Shown here piece after piece: positions 7,938-15,143 of a DNA stretch of 64,000 nucleotides. Position numbers and translations under genes: made by a program. The notes below the pieces were generated by a model. It was not told the DNA's origin. It saw only the letters and a list, made by a program, of their open reading frames with translations, and did no database searches. This DNA is from Myxococcota bacterium (GTDB taxonomy: Bacteria > Myxococcota_A > UBA9160 > UBA4427). Numbering within the stretch: position 1 is the stretch's first letter; every line of letters starts with the position of its first letter. The stretch lies in the NCBI GenBank assembly GCA_041389495.1, contig JAWKRT010000002.1, positions 744,001 through 808,000 of the forward strand, read 5' to 3'.

Positions 7938-9877
7938 GCGCGCTCCTGGATGACGGGGTCGTGGAGCGGCGAGCAGCAGGCCTCGTAGCCCATCGGGATG
8001 CTCTCGGGCTTCGCGCAGTCGACCGCGTGCGCGCGGCACACGTACTGGCTCCAGCGGCAGCTCGGGCTCTCGGTGACGCGCGCGTAGTAGAACGCGCTCG
8101 CGTCCGGGTCGAATTCGGGATCGCGCCAGACCGTGCACAGGCTGCGCGCGCCGCCGCCGCGCCGCTCGCACGTGGCGGTGTCGACGGTCGCGCCCGGCGG
8201 GCCGCTCGCGACGCGGAAGACGCGCTCGTGCGTCTCGCCGTCCGCGTCGACCCATCCTTTGACGACCTCGATGCCGTCGAGCGGCGTGCCGGGGTGCGTG
8301 CTCGTGCCCGGGTCCATCATCGCGGACACGGCGAAGGCGGGCGCCTTCGCGTCGGCCGGTGGCGGCGGCAGGTCGCCGCCCATCGGGACGCCGCCCGCGT
8401 AGCCGCGCGCGACGAGGTCGTCGGCTCCGCACAGGTCGTCGCCGTAGCCCCAGCCTCCGAAGAAGCGCACGACCGGCCGAGTGCCCGACGTGCCGTACGT
8501 CTCCTTGCGCAGCATCGCGGCGAAGATCGCGTCGCGCGTGTTCTCCTCGGCCCACACGACGGCGAGCCCGCCCGGGTTGTACTCGAGCTCGTCGGGCAGG
8601 CCCATCGCCGCCATCCCGCCTTCGCCCGCCGTGCCGCCCGCGCCGCCGTGACCGTAGGGCTGGTACTCCTCGGTCAGGCCGGGCGTGCCGAGGTGCGTGT
8701 CCGTGCTCGCGACGATGCCGTACTTGAACGGGTTCGCGCCGACGCGTCGCTCGACCGCGAGGCCCTTGCGGAGCGCCTCCCGCACCATGGCGCTCCGCTT
8801 CGGCGCCATGTGGTGCCAGACGTTCGGCGTCTGCCGCACGCCCGCGAACGAGTCGTACGGGAGCTTCTCGAAGCCGCATCCCTCGTCGGTGGTGTCGCCG
8901 CCGAGCAGGCACTCCGAGTCGCCCTTGTGCTGCATGATCTCGACGAGCGGCTCGAAGCGCGCGCGCTCGCGCGCGTCCTCCGGCGTGATCGGCACGGCGG
9001 CGTCGGCCTTCGAGCGCAGCGTCCCGCTCGCGAACATGAGCCCGTTCGACGAAAGGTTCGAGTTGTGCGGAATCGTGAGCACGTCGCAGCCGGGCGTGCC
9101 CTCGAGACACTCGCTGCGCAGGCGCTTCCACAGCTCCGAGGCGCGCCCCGTGTCCGTCCAGCTGATCGCCGTGTCCGTCACGTTCTCGTTGCGGAAGACG
9201 ACGTTGCGGTGGAGGTTGATGCCGGCGTCGCTGCTCGCCGTGTACTCGTAGCCGACGAAGCTCGTGAAGCGGCACTGCGACGTGCGGTCGTAGGCTTCCT
9301 CGGCGGCCTCCTGGATGTCGCGCCAGGCGCTCGCGTGCGCCTCGCGGCAGTACTTCGCGTCTTCGCCGCAGAAGCGGAAGCGGCCGCGCTCGATCAGCAC
9401 CTTGCTCAGCATGAGGCTGCGCGTGATGCCGCCGAGGTTGCGGTAGGCCTCGCACATGTCCGAGTCGTAGCCCGGGTTCCCGGGGTCGTAGCAGGCGCGC
9501 ACCTCGCCGAGCGCCTCGGAGTGGTCCGTCACGACGGTGAAGTCGAGCGGTCGCTCGAGCGCCGCGTGCCGCATGGGCTGGCCGTCGGGCATGTAGGGCG
9601 CGAGGCCGAGCGGCGCGCCCTTGGCGAACGCGTAGGCGTCGCGCGGCGTGCTGCGGTTGTCCTGGGCGCGCGCGTCGAGCGAGTACCCGGTGTGGACGTG
9701 CGTGTCGCCGAAGAGCGGGCGGCGGAGCGGCTCGTAGCTCGCGCACGCCTCGCGCTCCTCCGTCACCTCGTACGGGCGGTCGACGGCGCCGTCCGCCGCG
9801 GCCGCGTGCAGGGCGATGCCGAGCAGGGCGAGGGCGTGCAGCGGAGCGCGGCGCGTCCTCGGGTCGGGTCGGATCAT
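7901..9877 (-). CDS. Exported DUF3604 protein (PHP-type metal-dependent hydrolase fold)
   Basis: A 658-aa protein. ATG 9877 has GGAGGGAG 8 nt upstream and starts a signal peptide (HALALLGIALHAAAADGA). DUF3604 hallmarks are FGDTHVHTGYSLDA near the mature N-terminus, VVTDHSEALG, TIPHNSN and ASTDTHLG, His/Asp clusters resembling a PHP metal site. Many cysteines in the C-terminal third suggest disulfides in a periplasmic or outer location. DUF3604 enzymes are poorly characterised; the genes occur in catabolic clusters of metagenomic deltaproteobacteria-like genomes and sphingomonads. Its stop is overlapped by the thioesterase start, and the crotonase lies 38 nt upstream on the same strand. Confidence 0.85.
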   Translation of the reverse strand: MIRPDPRTRRAPLHALALLGIALHAAAADGAVDRPYEVTEEREACASYEPLRRPLFGDTHVHTGYSLDARAQDNRSTPRDAYAFAKGAPLGLAPYMPDGQPMRHAALERPLDFTVVTDHSEALGEVRACYDPGNPGYDSDMCEAYRNLGGITRSLMLSKVLIERGRFRFCGEDAKYCREAHASAWRDIQEAAEEAYDRTSQCRFTSFVGYEYTASSDAGINLHRNVVFRNENVTDTAISWTDTGRASELWKRLRSECLEGTPGCDVLTIPHNSNLSSNGLMFASGTLRSKADAAVPITPEDARERARFEPLVEIMQHKGDSECLLGGDTTDEGCGFEKLPYDSFAGVRQTPNVWHHMAPKRSAMVREALRKGLAVERRVGANPFKYGIVASTDTHLGTPGLTEEYQPYGHGGAGGTAGEGGMAAMGLPDELEYNPGGLAVVWAEENTRDAIFAAMLRKETYGTSGTRPVVRFFGGWGYGDDLCGADDLVARGYAGGVPMGGDLPPPPADAKAPAFAVSAMMDPGTSTHPGTPLDGIEVVKGWVDADGETHERVFRVASGPPGATVDTATCERRGGGARSLCTVWRDPEFDPDASAFYYARVTESPSCRWSQYVCRAHAVDCAKPESIPMGYEACCSPLHDPVIQERAWTSPIWYAPSR

Positions 9878-9915
9878 CGGAATTCGCTCCCTCCGGAAGG
9901 CACGCGGTGTCGCGC

Positions 9916-10710
9916 CTAGCGTCCCGTGAACTTCGGCTCGCGCTTCTCGGCGAAGGCGGCCACGGCCTCGGCGTGATCCTCGCTGAACTGCGAGAGCGTC
10001 TCGTTCGCCATGCCGTGCTCCATGACCGGGTGCGCGATCATGCGCAGCTGCAGGTTCAGCACCTGCTTCGTCCAGCGGATGGAGCGCTGCGCGCCGTTCG
10101 CGAGCTTGCGCGCGATCGCGTCGACCTTCGCGTCGAGCTCGTCCGCCGGCACCGCGTAGTTGATGAGGCCGATCTCCTCGGCGCGCTTCGCGGGAATCGG
10201 CTCGCCGAGCAGCAGCGCTTCCTTCGCGCGGGGAAAGCCGATCGCCTGCGGCCACAGCAGCGCGCCGCCGTCGCCCGCGACGAGCCCCGCGTTCACGTGC
10301 GGGTCGCCGAACTTCGCGGTGTCGACGGCGACGATGATGTCGCAGGCGAGCGCGAGCGTGGCGCCGAAGCCGATCGCGTGCCCGTTCACGCGCGCGATCA
10401 CCGGCTTGTCGCACTCGAGCATGCGGAAGACGATGCGCTTCGCCTCGGTGAGCGTCGGCCACCACTGCTCGGGGTGGTCCACCGTCTCCTGCATCGCCTT
10501 GATGTCGCCGCCCGCGCTGAACGCGCGGCCCTCGCCCGTGAACACGACCACGCGCACGTCGTCGTCGTCGTGGATGTCGCTCCAGATCTGCGACAGCGCC
10601 GTGTGCAGCGCCTTCGTGTTGCAGTTCATCGGCGGGTTGTGGAGCGCGACGCGGAGCACGCCGTCCCGGAGATCGATGCGCAGGTTCTGCGTGTAGCGTC
10701 CGTAGTCCAT
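9916..10710 (-). CDS. Enoyl-CoA hydratase/isomerase family protein, both classical Glu replaced
   Basis: A 264-aa crotonase-fold protein. The oxyanion-hole segment AFSAGGDIKAM (about 63-73) and the second hole region (HAIGFGATLALACDII) are present. Aligned by eye with rat hydratase, Glu144 is Thr118 and Glu164 is His138, while Asp147 in LVAGDGG occupies a different active-site position. Classical syn-hydration is therefore unlikely; isomerase, hydrolase or a specialised hydratase activity is possible. The same GLVAGDGG subgroup is common in actinobacterial genomes. It is transcribed just ahead of the DUF3604 and thioesterase genes, suggesting one CoA-dependent pathway. Confidence 0.85.
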   Translation of the reverse strand: MDYGRYTQNLRIDLRDGVLRVALHNPPMNCNTKALHTALSQIWSDIHDDDDVRVVVFTGEGRAFSAGGDIKAMQETVDHPEQWWPTLTEAKRIVFRMLECDKPVIARVNGHAIGFGATLALACDIIVAVDTAKFGDPHVNAGLVAGDGGALLWPQAIGFPRAKEALLLGEPIPAKRAEEIGLINYAVPADELDAKVDAIARKLANGAQRSIRWTKQVLNLQLRMIAHPVMEHGMANETLSQFSEDHAEAVAAFAEKREPKFTGR

Positions 10711-10811
10711 CGTGCGGGGCTCCTCCCGGGGCGGCGCAGTCTACTCGAAAGGGCGCGCGGCCGAGCCCGGGTCGGGGCGGGCGTACGGGGTGCTCGCGCG
10801 TACCGCTGCGC

Positions 10812-11444
10812 TCAGGCCGCGTGGTCGTCGCTTCGCGCGGCGAGCGCGCGGCCGATGCCCGGAAGGAAGCGCCCGGTCGACGCGGCGTAGCGCGCGTAGG
10901 CGTCGCCGTGCGTCCGCAGCAGGTAGGGCTCCTCGACGAAGCGCACGTGCAGCTCGATGCCGACGGCGAGGAGCGCGAGCGCTCCGAGGCCGACCGCGTT
11001 CGGAACGAGCAGCGCGAAGCCCGCCTGCGACACGCCCATGAAGGTGAAGATCGGGTTGCGGACGAACGCGAAGGGCCCCGACGTGACGAGCGCCGTGTGC
11101 TCGCGCTCGTCGACGCCGATGCGCCACGAGCGCCCCATCGCGAGCTGGGCGACGAGCGCGCCCGCGATGCCGACGACCGCGAGCGCGGCGCCGAGCGCGT
11201 GCGCGCCGCGGGACTGCAGCAGCAGCTCGCCGCCCGGCCACGCGCACAGCGCGGCGACGGGCGCGAGCGGCGCGAGCACGAGGCCCGCGCTCGCCGCGGC
11301 GCCGGCCAGCCACGGGAGCGATCCGACCCTGCCGTGGAAGCCCTTGATGCCCGTCGAGCCCGTCGCGCGCCAGTGCACGATCGAGCGCGCGACGAGCAGG
11401 CAGCCGGCCCACGCGGCGAAGAGGACGAGTGCGAGGCGCGGCAT
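10812..11444 (-). CDS. Isoprenylcysteine carboxyl methyltransferase family membrane protein (CzcN-like)
   Basis: A 210-aa protein with about five hydrophobic helices and the ICMT/NnrU-type C-terminal region: GPFAFVRNPIFTFMG, then VRFVEEPYLLRTHGDAYARYA, the SAM-binding signature of this family (RNP, EEP, GdeY..Y). It would methylate a small or prenylated substrate in the membrane. It starts 3 nt after the stop of a metal-sensing ArsR regulator, so it is the regulated gene of that operon. In metal-resistance clusters CzcN belongs to the same family, which makes a metal-linked role likely, though the substrate is unknown even there. Confidence 0.78.
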   Translation of the reverse strand: MPRLALVLFAAWAGCLLVARSIVHWRATGSTGIKGFHGRVGSLPWLAGAAASAGLVLAPLAPVAALCAWPGGELLLQSRGAHALGAALAVVGIAGALVAQLAMGRSWRIGVDEREHTALVTSGPFAFVRNPIFTFMGVSQAGFALLVPNAVGLGALALLAVGIELHVRFVEEPYLLRTHGDAYARYAASTGRFLPGIGRALAARSDDHAA

Positions 11445-11447
11445 GGC

Positions 11448-11831
11448 TCACGCCCTCCCGCGCGCGTGGCGCAGGTGCTCGCGCGACACGTCGAGCAGCA
11501 TGCGGACGTGCGCGTCGTCGAGGCTGTAGTAGATGCGGCGGCCGTCGCGGCGTGCCTTCGCGATGCCCGCCGTGCGCAGCAGGCGCAGCGCGTGCGACAC
11601 GTTCGTCTCGGGCGTCGACGTGGCGGCGGCGAGGTCGCACACGCACAGCTCGCCCGCCTCGAGCAGCGCGTACAGGAGGCGCGCGCGCGTCGCGTCGCCG
11701 AGCAGCCGGAAGAGCGCCGCGAGCTCCTCGAGCTCGGCCTCCGGGAGCAGGCGCTTGCGCGCGGCCGCGACGCGCGCGCGATCGACGAGCGGCGGGGAGC
11801 AGGTCTCGAGAGCGGTGGATCGCTTCGGCAC
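11448..11831 (-). CDS. ArsR/SmtB-family metal sensor, CadC-like
   Basis: A 127-aa protein from GTG 11831, chosen because AAGGAGG lies just before it. An upstream in-frame ATG at 11885 falls inside the operator and is unlikely to be used. The winged-helix domain has ELCVCDLA (Cys63, Cys65, the alpha3 thiolates of ArsR/CadC) and a complete alpha5 site: Asp106, His108, His119, His122 with the exact SmtB spacing. Cys11 in the N-terminal arm could be a further ligand as in CadC. It should repress its own operon and release DNA on binding Zn, Cd or Pb. The CzcN-like methyltransferase follows at 3 nt. Confidence 0.88.
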   Translation of the reverse strand: MPKRSTALETCSPPLVDRARVAAARKRLLPEAELEELAALFRLLGDATRARLLYALLEAGELCVCDLAAATSTPETNVSHALRLLRTAGIAKARRDGRRIYYSLDDAHVRMLLDVSREHLRHARGRA

Positions 11832-11867
11832 GGGGCCTCCTTGGCGGGCATCGGGCCGCGGATTGAT

Positions 11868-11887
11868 ATATGAAAAGATATTCATAT
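11868..11887 (-). promoter_or_regulatory. SmtB/ArsR-type operator of the metal operon
   Basis: ATATGAA and TTCATAT are perfect inverted arms separated by 6 nt, containing the TGAA-N6-TTCA core of 12-2-12 SmtB/CadC operators. It sits 37-56 nt upstream of the regulator's GTG, in an AT-rich island that stands out from its surroundings, consistent with an overlapping promoter and autorepression. Confidence 0.8.
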
Positions 11888-11967
11888 GTCAATGTCGAGC
11901 GCCGACGCCGCGCGGCGCGCGCTCGCTCGCGAGCGGGTGCGCCGGCCGGCGAGTCGGAGAGTCGGAG

Positions 11968-13203
11968 CTAGCGGGCGCCGGGCGCCTGCGCGCCGTCCGC
12001 GGGCCCGAGCGCGGCGGCGATGTCCGCATCGCTGCAGCCCGCCTCGCGCAGCACGGCCTCGCCGTCCGCTCCGAGCGCGGGTGCGGGCGCCGTGCCCGGC
12101 ATCGCGTGGCGCGAGAGCTGGAGCGGCGGCGCGACGGTGCGCAGGCCGGCCGCGTCCGGGTCGGGCAGCGCGACGTCGGCGAGCATGCCCATCGCGGCGA
12201 CCTGCGGGTCGCGCATCGCCTCGCGCAGGGTGCGGACGGGCGCCCAGATCAGCGGGAACGACGCGAGGTGCCGCTCCCAGTGCGCGAGGTCGCGCGCGCC
12301 GACGACGCTCGCGATGCGCGCGACGAGCTCCTCGGCGTTGCGGTAGCGCGCGACCTCGTCGCGGAAGCGTTCGTCGCGCTCGAGCTCGGGGAAGTCGAGA
12401 GCGCGGCAGAGGGCCGGCCAGTAGCGCTGCGAATCGATCATGACGAGGAACAGGAAGCGCGCGTCGGCGGTGCGGTAGTGGCTCCAGAGCGGGTTGCGCG
12501 GCCGCGCGGGGTCGTGCCGCGGCGTGTCGAGGTCGGTCGATGCGACGACGGCGGCATCGTTGCCCGCGACGTAGAGGCCCGTGTGCAGCAGGTCGACGTC
12601 GACCTCCTGCCCGACGCCGTCGCGGTCGCGCACGCGCAGCGCGGCGAGGATGCCGCTCGCGAGCGCGAGCGCGGCGGCGTGATCGCCGACGCCGGGCCGC
12701 AGGAACGCGGGCCCGGCTCCGACGTCGCGCATCACGTCCATGAGGCCGCTGCGCGCCCAGTAGGCCGTGTAGTCGAAGGCGGGCGTGTCGGCATCGGGAC
12801 CGCGCGCGCCGTAGCCCGACAGCGATGCGAAGACGAGCCGCGGGTGCGCGGCGCGCAGCGTCGCGGCGTCGAGCCCGAACTTCGCGAGGCGGCGCGGCAG
12901 GAGGTTCGTCAGCACGACGTCCGCGCGCGCGATGACGCGGCGCAGCGCGGCGCGCGCCGCGGGGCGCGCGAGGTCGAGCGCGAGCGAGCGCTTGCCGCGG
13001 TTGTCCATGTGGAAGTGCGGCGCTTCGCTCATGCCGTGGCGATAGCCGAGGCGCCGCGGGAGCGCGTGCCGCAGCGTCTCGCCGCCGGGCACCTCGACCT
13101 TCACGACCTCGGCGCCGAGGTCGGCGAGCAGCGCGCCCGCGGCCGGAACGGCCACGAAGCTCGCGATCTCGACCACGCGGATGCCCGAGAGAGGCGCCGT
13201 CAC
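11968..13203 (-). CDS. CaiB/BaiF family CoA-transferase
   Basis: A 411-aa protein. GTG 13203 gives the canonical family start (TAPLSGIRVVEIASFVAVP). Family marks are LLADLGAEVVKVE, NRGKRSLALDL, NLLPRRLAKFGLD, SLSGYGARGP and the catalytic aspartate in RPGVGDHAAA. Class III CoA-transferases move CoA between a donor acyl-CoA and a carboxylic acid without ATP. It diverges from the HyuB-HyuA operon across a 104-nt region carrying direct and inverted repeats, so shared control is plausible. The acid substrate is unknown. Confidence 0.88.
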   Translation of the reverse strand: MTAPLSGIRVVEIASFVAVPAAGALLADLGAEVVKVEVPGGETLRHALPRRLGYRHGMSEAPHFHMDNRGKRSLALDLARPAARAALRRVIARADVVLTNLLPRRLAKFGLDAATLRAAHPRLVFASLSGYGARGPDADTPAFDYTAYWARSGLMDVMRDVGAGPAFLRPGVGDHAAALALASGILAALRVRDRDGVGQEVDVDLLHTGLYVAGNDAAVVASTDLDTPRHDPARPRNPLWSHYRTADARFLFLVMIDSQRYWPALCRALDFPELERDERFRDEVARYRNAEELVARIASVVGARDLAHWERHLASFPLIWAPVRTLREAMRDPQVAAMGMLADVALPDPDAAGLRTVAPPLQLSRHAMPGTAPAPALGADGEAVLREAGCSDADIAAALGPADGAQAPGAR

Positions 13204-13222
13204 GGCGCGCGACGGTAGCAGC

Positions 13223-13271
13223 GCGCGGCGCGCCCAACGCCCGTGCGCGGCGCGCCCAACGGGCACGGGCG
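13223..13271. promoter_or_regulatory. Divergent intergenic region with 17-bp direct repeats and a 9-bp inverted repeat
   Basis: A 17-bp sequence occurs identically at 13223-13239 and 13245-13261, spaced 22 bp (about two helical turns). Overlapping it, 13238-13246 and 13263-13271 form 9-bp complementary arms. It lies between the divergent CaiB/BaiF and HyuB starts, where a regulator controlling both would be expected to bind. No regulator gene is adjacent. Confidence 0.4.
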
Positions 13272-13307
13272 CGGGGTGTAGACTGCGCGCTCGATCGGAG
13301 GTGACCG

Positions 13308-15143
13308 ATGAGCGCAGCCGAACGAGCGCGCGAGGCCGCCGCCTCGCCGAGCCCTCCCGATGCTCCGTCGCCGAGCTGGCAGCCCGGCCCGGACTTCGAC
13401 CCCGTCACCGCCGAGGTGATCCGCGGCGCGATGGAGACGGTCGCCTACGAGATGGCGACGCACGTCTCGCTCACCGCGAAGACGCCCATCCTGAACCAGA
13501 GCAACGAGCGCAACGCGACCATCCTCGACGGGCACGGCCGGCTCGCGGCGCTCTCGGTCGGCATCCCGCAGTTCATGCTGTCGTCGCGCGGGCCCGTGCG
13601 CTTCGCGCTCGAGCTGTTCGCCGCCGAGGGGCTGAACGAGGGCGACGTCGTCGTCGCGAACGACCCGTACCACGGCGGTGGACACCTGCCCGACTACAAC
13701 GTCTTCGCGCCCGTCGTCGCCGACGGCGAGGTCGTGCTGATCGCGTCGATCCAGTGCCACCACGCGGACACGGGGGGCGGTGTCCCCGGCGGCTACAACG
13801 CCGAGGCGATCGACATCTGGGCCGAGGGCGTGCGCTTCCCGGCCGTCAAGGTGATCGATCGCGGCGTCGAGCGGCGCGACGTCCTCTACATGATGGAGGC
13901 GAACACGCGCACGCCGACCTTCCCGGGCGACATCCGCGCGCAGATCGGCGCCGCGCAGCTCGGCGTGCGACGCCTGCGCGACGTGGTCGCGCGCTACGGC
14001 GCGAAGGCCGTGCGCGACGCCGTCGAGCACGCGATCACGCACACGCGCGAGCGCTTCCGGAGCGAGGTCGCGGCCTGGCCCGACGGCGTCTACGAGGCGG
14101 ACTCGTTCGTCGACCACGACCCGATCGGGAACCCCGACATCCACCTGCACGTGAAGGTGACCGTCGCGGGCGAGCGCATCACGGTCGACTTCACGGGGTC
14201 GGATGCGCGCCCGGGCTTGAAGGCCTACTCGGCGCTCGGCAACACGCAGGGCTACGTGGTCGCGCAGCTCGCCGCGATGATGGACCCGTCGATCCCCAAG
14301 AACGAGGGCTTCTTCGATTCGATCGAGCTCGTCGCGCCGAAGGGAAGCGTCGTGAACCCGCCCGACGGCGCGACGGTGGCGGCGGGCACGCACCACCCGG
14401 GCGTCGAGGTCGGCGAGGTGATCTGCAAGGCGCTCGCGCCCTTCCTCCCGGAGCGCGCGTGCCCGCAGATCTACAAGCTCGGTACGCCGTGCGTGATCGT
14501 GGGCCACCACCCCGAGACGGGCGAGCTCTTCTTCGACCACGGCGTCGACTGCCTCGGCGGATACACGAACGCGGTGAAGGGCGTCGACGGCTGGGGCTCG
14601 TTCCCGGCCTCGTTCGGCAACATCATCCGCGCGACGACCGAGATCAACGAGTCGATCTTCCCGTTCCGCAACGAGTGCCTCGACTACGCGATCGACAGCG
14701 GCGGCGCGGGGCGATGGCGCGGCGGGCCGGGCTCGCGCGTCGAGAAGCGGCTGCTCGCGCCGGCCACGCTCTCGTGCTGGATGGTCGGGATGAAGTACCC
14801 GATGCCGGGCTTCGAGGGCGGGGGCGACGGCAGCCCGAACTCGCTCGTCGTGCGCTTCGGCGGGCCGCACGCGCACCGCGTCGACTGCATGGCGAACGCG
14901 GTGCCGCACGAGCCGGGCGAGGGCTTCGAGTACTGCTACGGCGGCGGCGGCGGCTTCGGCGACCCGCTCGAACGCGATCCGAGCGCCGTGCTCGACGACG
15001 TGCTCGACGAGTTCGTGTCGCCGCGCTCGGCGCGCGACGACTACGGCGTCGTGCTCACCGGGGCGCTCGACGACTACTCGCTCGCGGTCGACGAGGCGGC
15101 GACGCGCGCGCTGCGCGCGTCGCTCCGCGGTGCGGCGCGATGA
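13308..15143 (+). CDS. Hydantoinase B/oxoprolinase family protein (HyuB-like subunit)
   Basis: A 611-aa protein; ATG 13308 has a strong GGAGGTGA site. The HyuB family body starts at about residue 30 with DPVTAEVIRGAME and contains NDPYHGGGHLPDYNVFAPV, CHHADTGGGVPGGYN and GGGGGFGDPLERDP near the end. HyuB pairs with HyuA to form ATP-dependent cyclic-amide hydrolases or acetone/acetophenone carboxylases. The stop overlaps the HyuA start (ATGA), indicating coupling. Substrate class cannot be decided from sequence. The first ~28 residues are a Pro/Ser-rich extension absent from typical members. Confidence 0.88.
   Translation: MSAAERAREAAASPSPPDAPSPSWQPGPDFDPVTAEVIRGAMETVAYEMATHVSLTAKTPILNQSNERNATILDGHGRLAALSVGIPQFMLSSRGPVRFALELFAAEGLNEGDVVVANDPYHGGGHLPDYNVFAPVVADGEVVLIASIQCHHADTGGGVPGGYNAEAIDIWAEGVRFPAVKVIDRGVERRDVLYMMEANTRTPTFPGDIRAQIGAAQLGVRRLRDVVARYGAKAVRDAVEHAITHTRERFRSEVAAWPDGVYEADSFVDHDPIGNPDIHLHVKVTVAGERITVDFTGSDARPGLKAYSALGNTQGYVVAQLAAMMDPSIPKNEGFFDSIELVAPKGSVVNPPDGATVAAGTHHPGVEVGEVICKALAPFLPERACPQIYKLGTPCVIVGHHPETGELFFDHGVDCLGGYTNAVKGVDGWGSFPASFGNIIRATTEINESIFPFRNECLDYAIDSGGAGRWRGGPGSRVEKRLLAPATLSCWMVGMKYPMPGFEGGGDGSPNSLVVRFGGPHAHRVDCMANAVPHEPGEGFEYCYGGGGGFGDPLERDPSAVLDDVLDEFVSPRSARDDYGVVLTGALDDYSLAVDEAATRALRASLRGAAR

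Noticed and set aside
11832..11885. Upstream ATG (11885) for the metal regulator
   Set aside because: It lies inside the operator palindrome and has no ribosome site, whereas GTG 11831 follows AAGGAGG.
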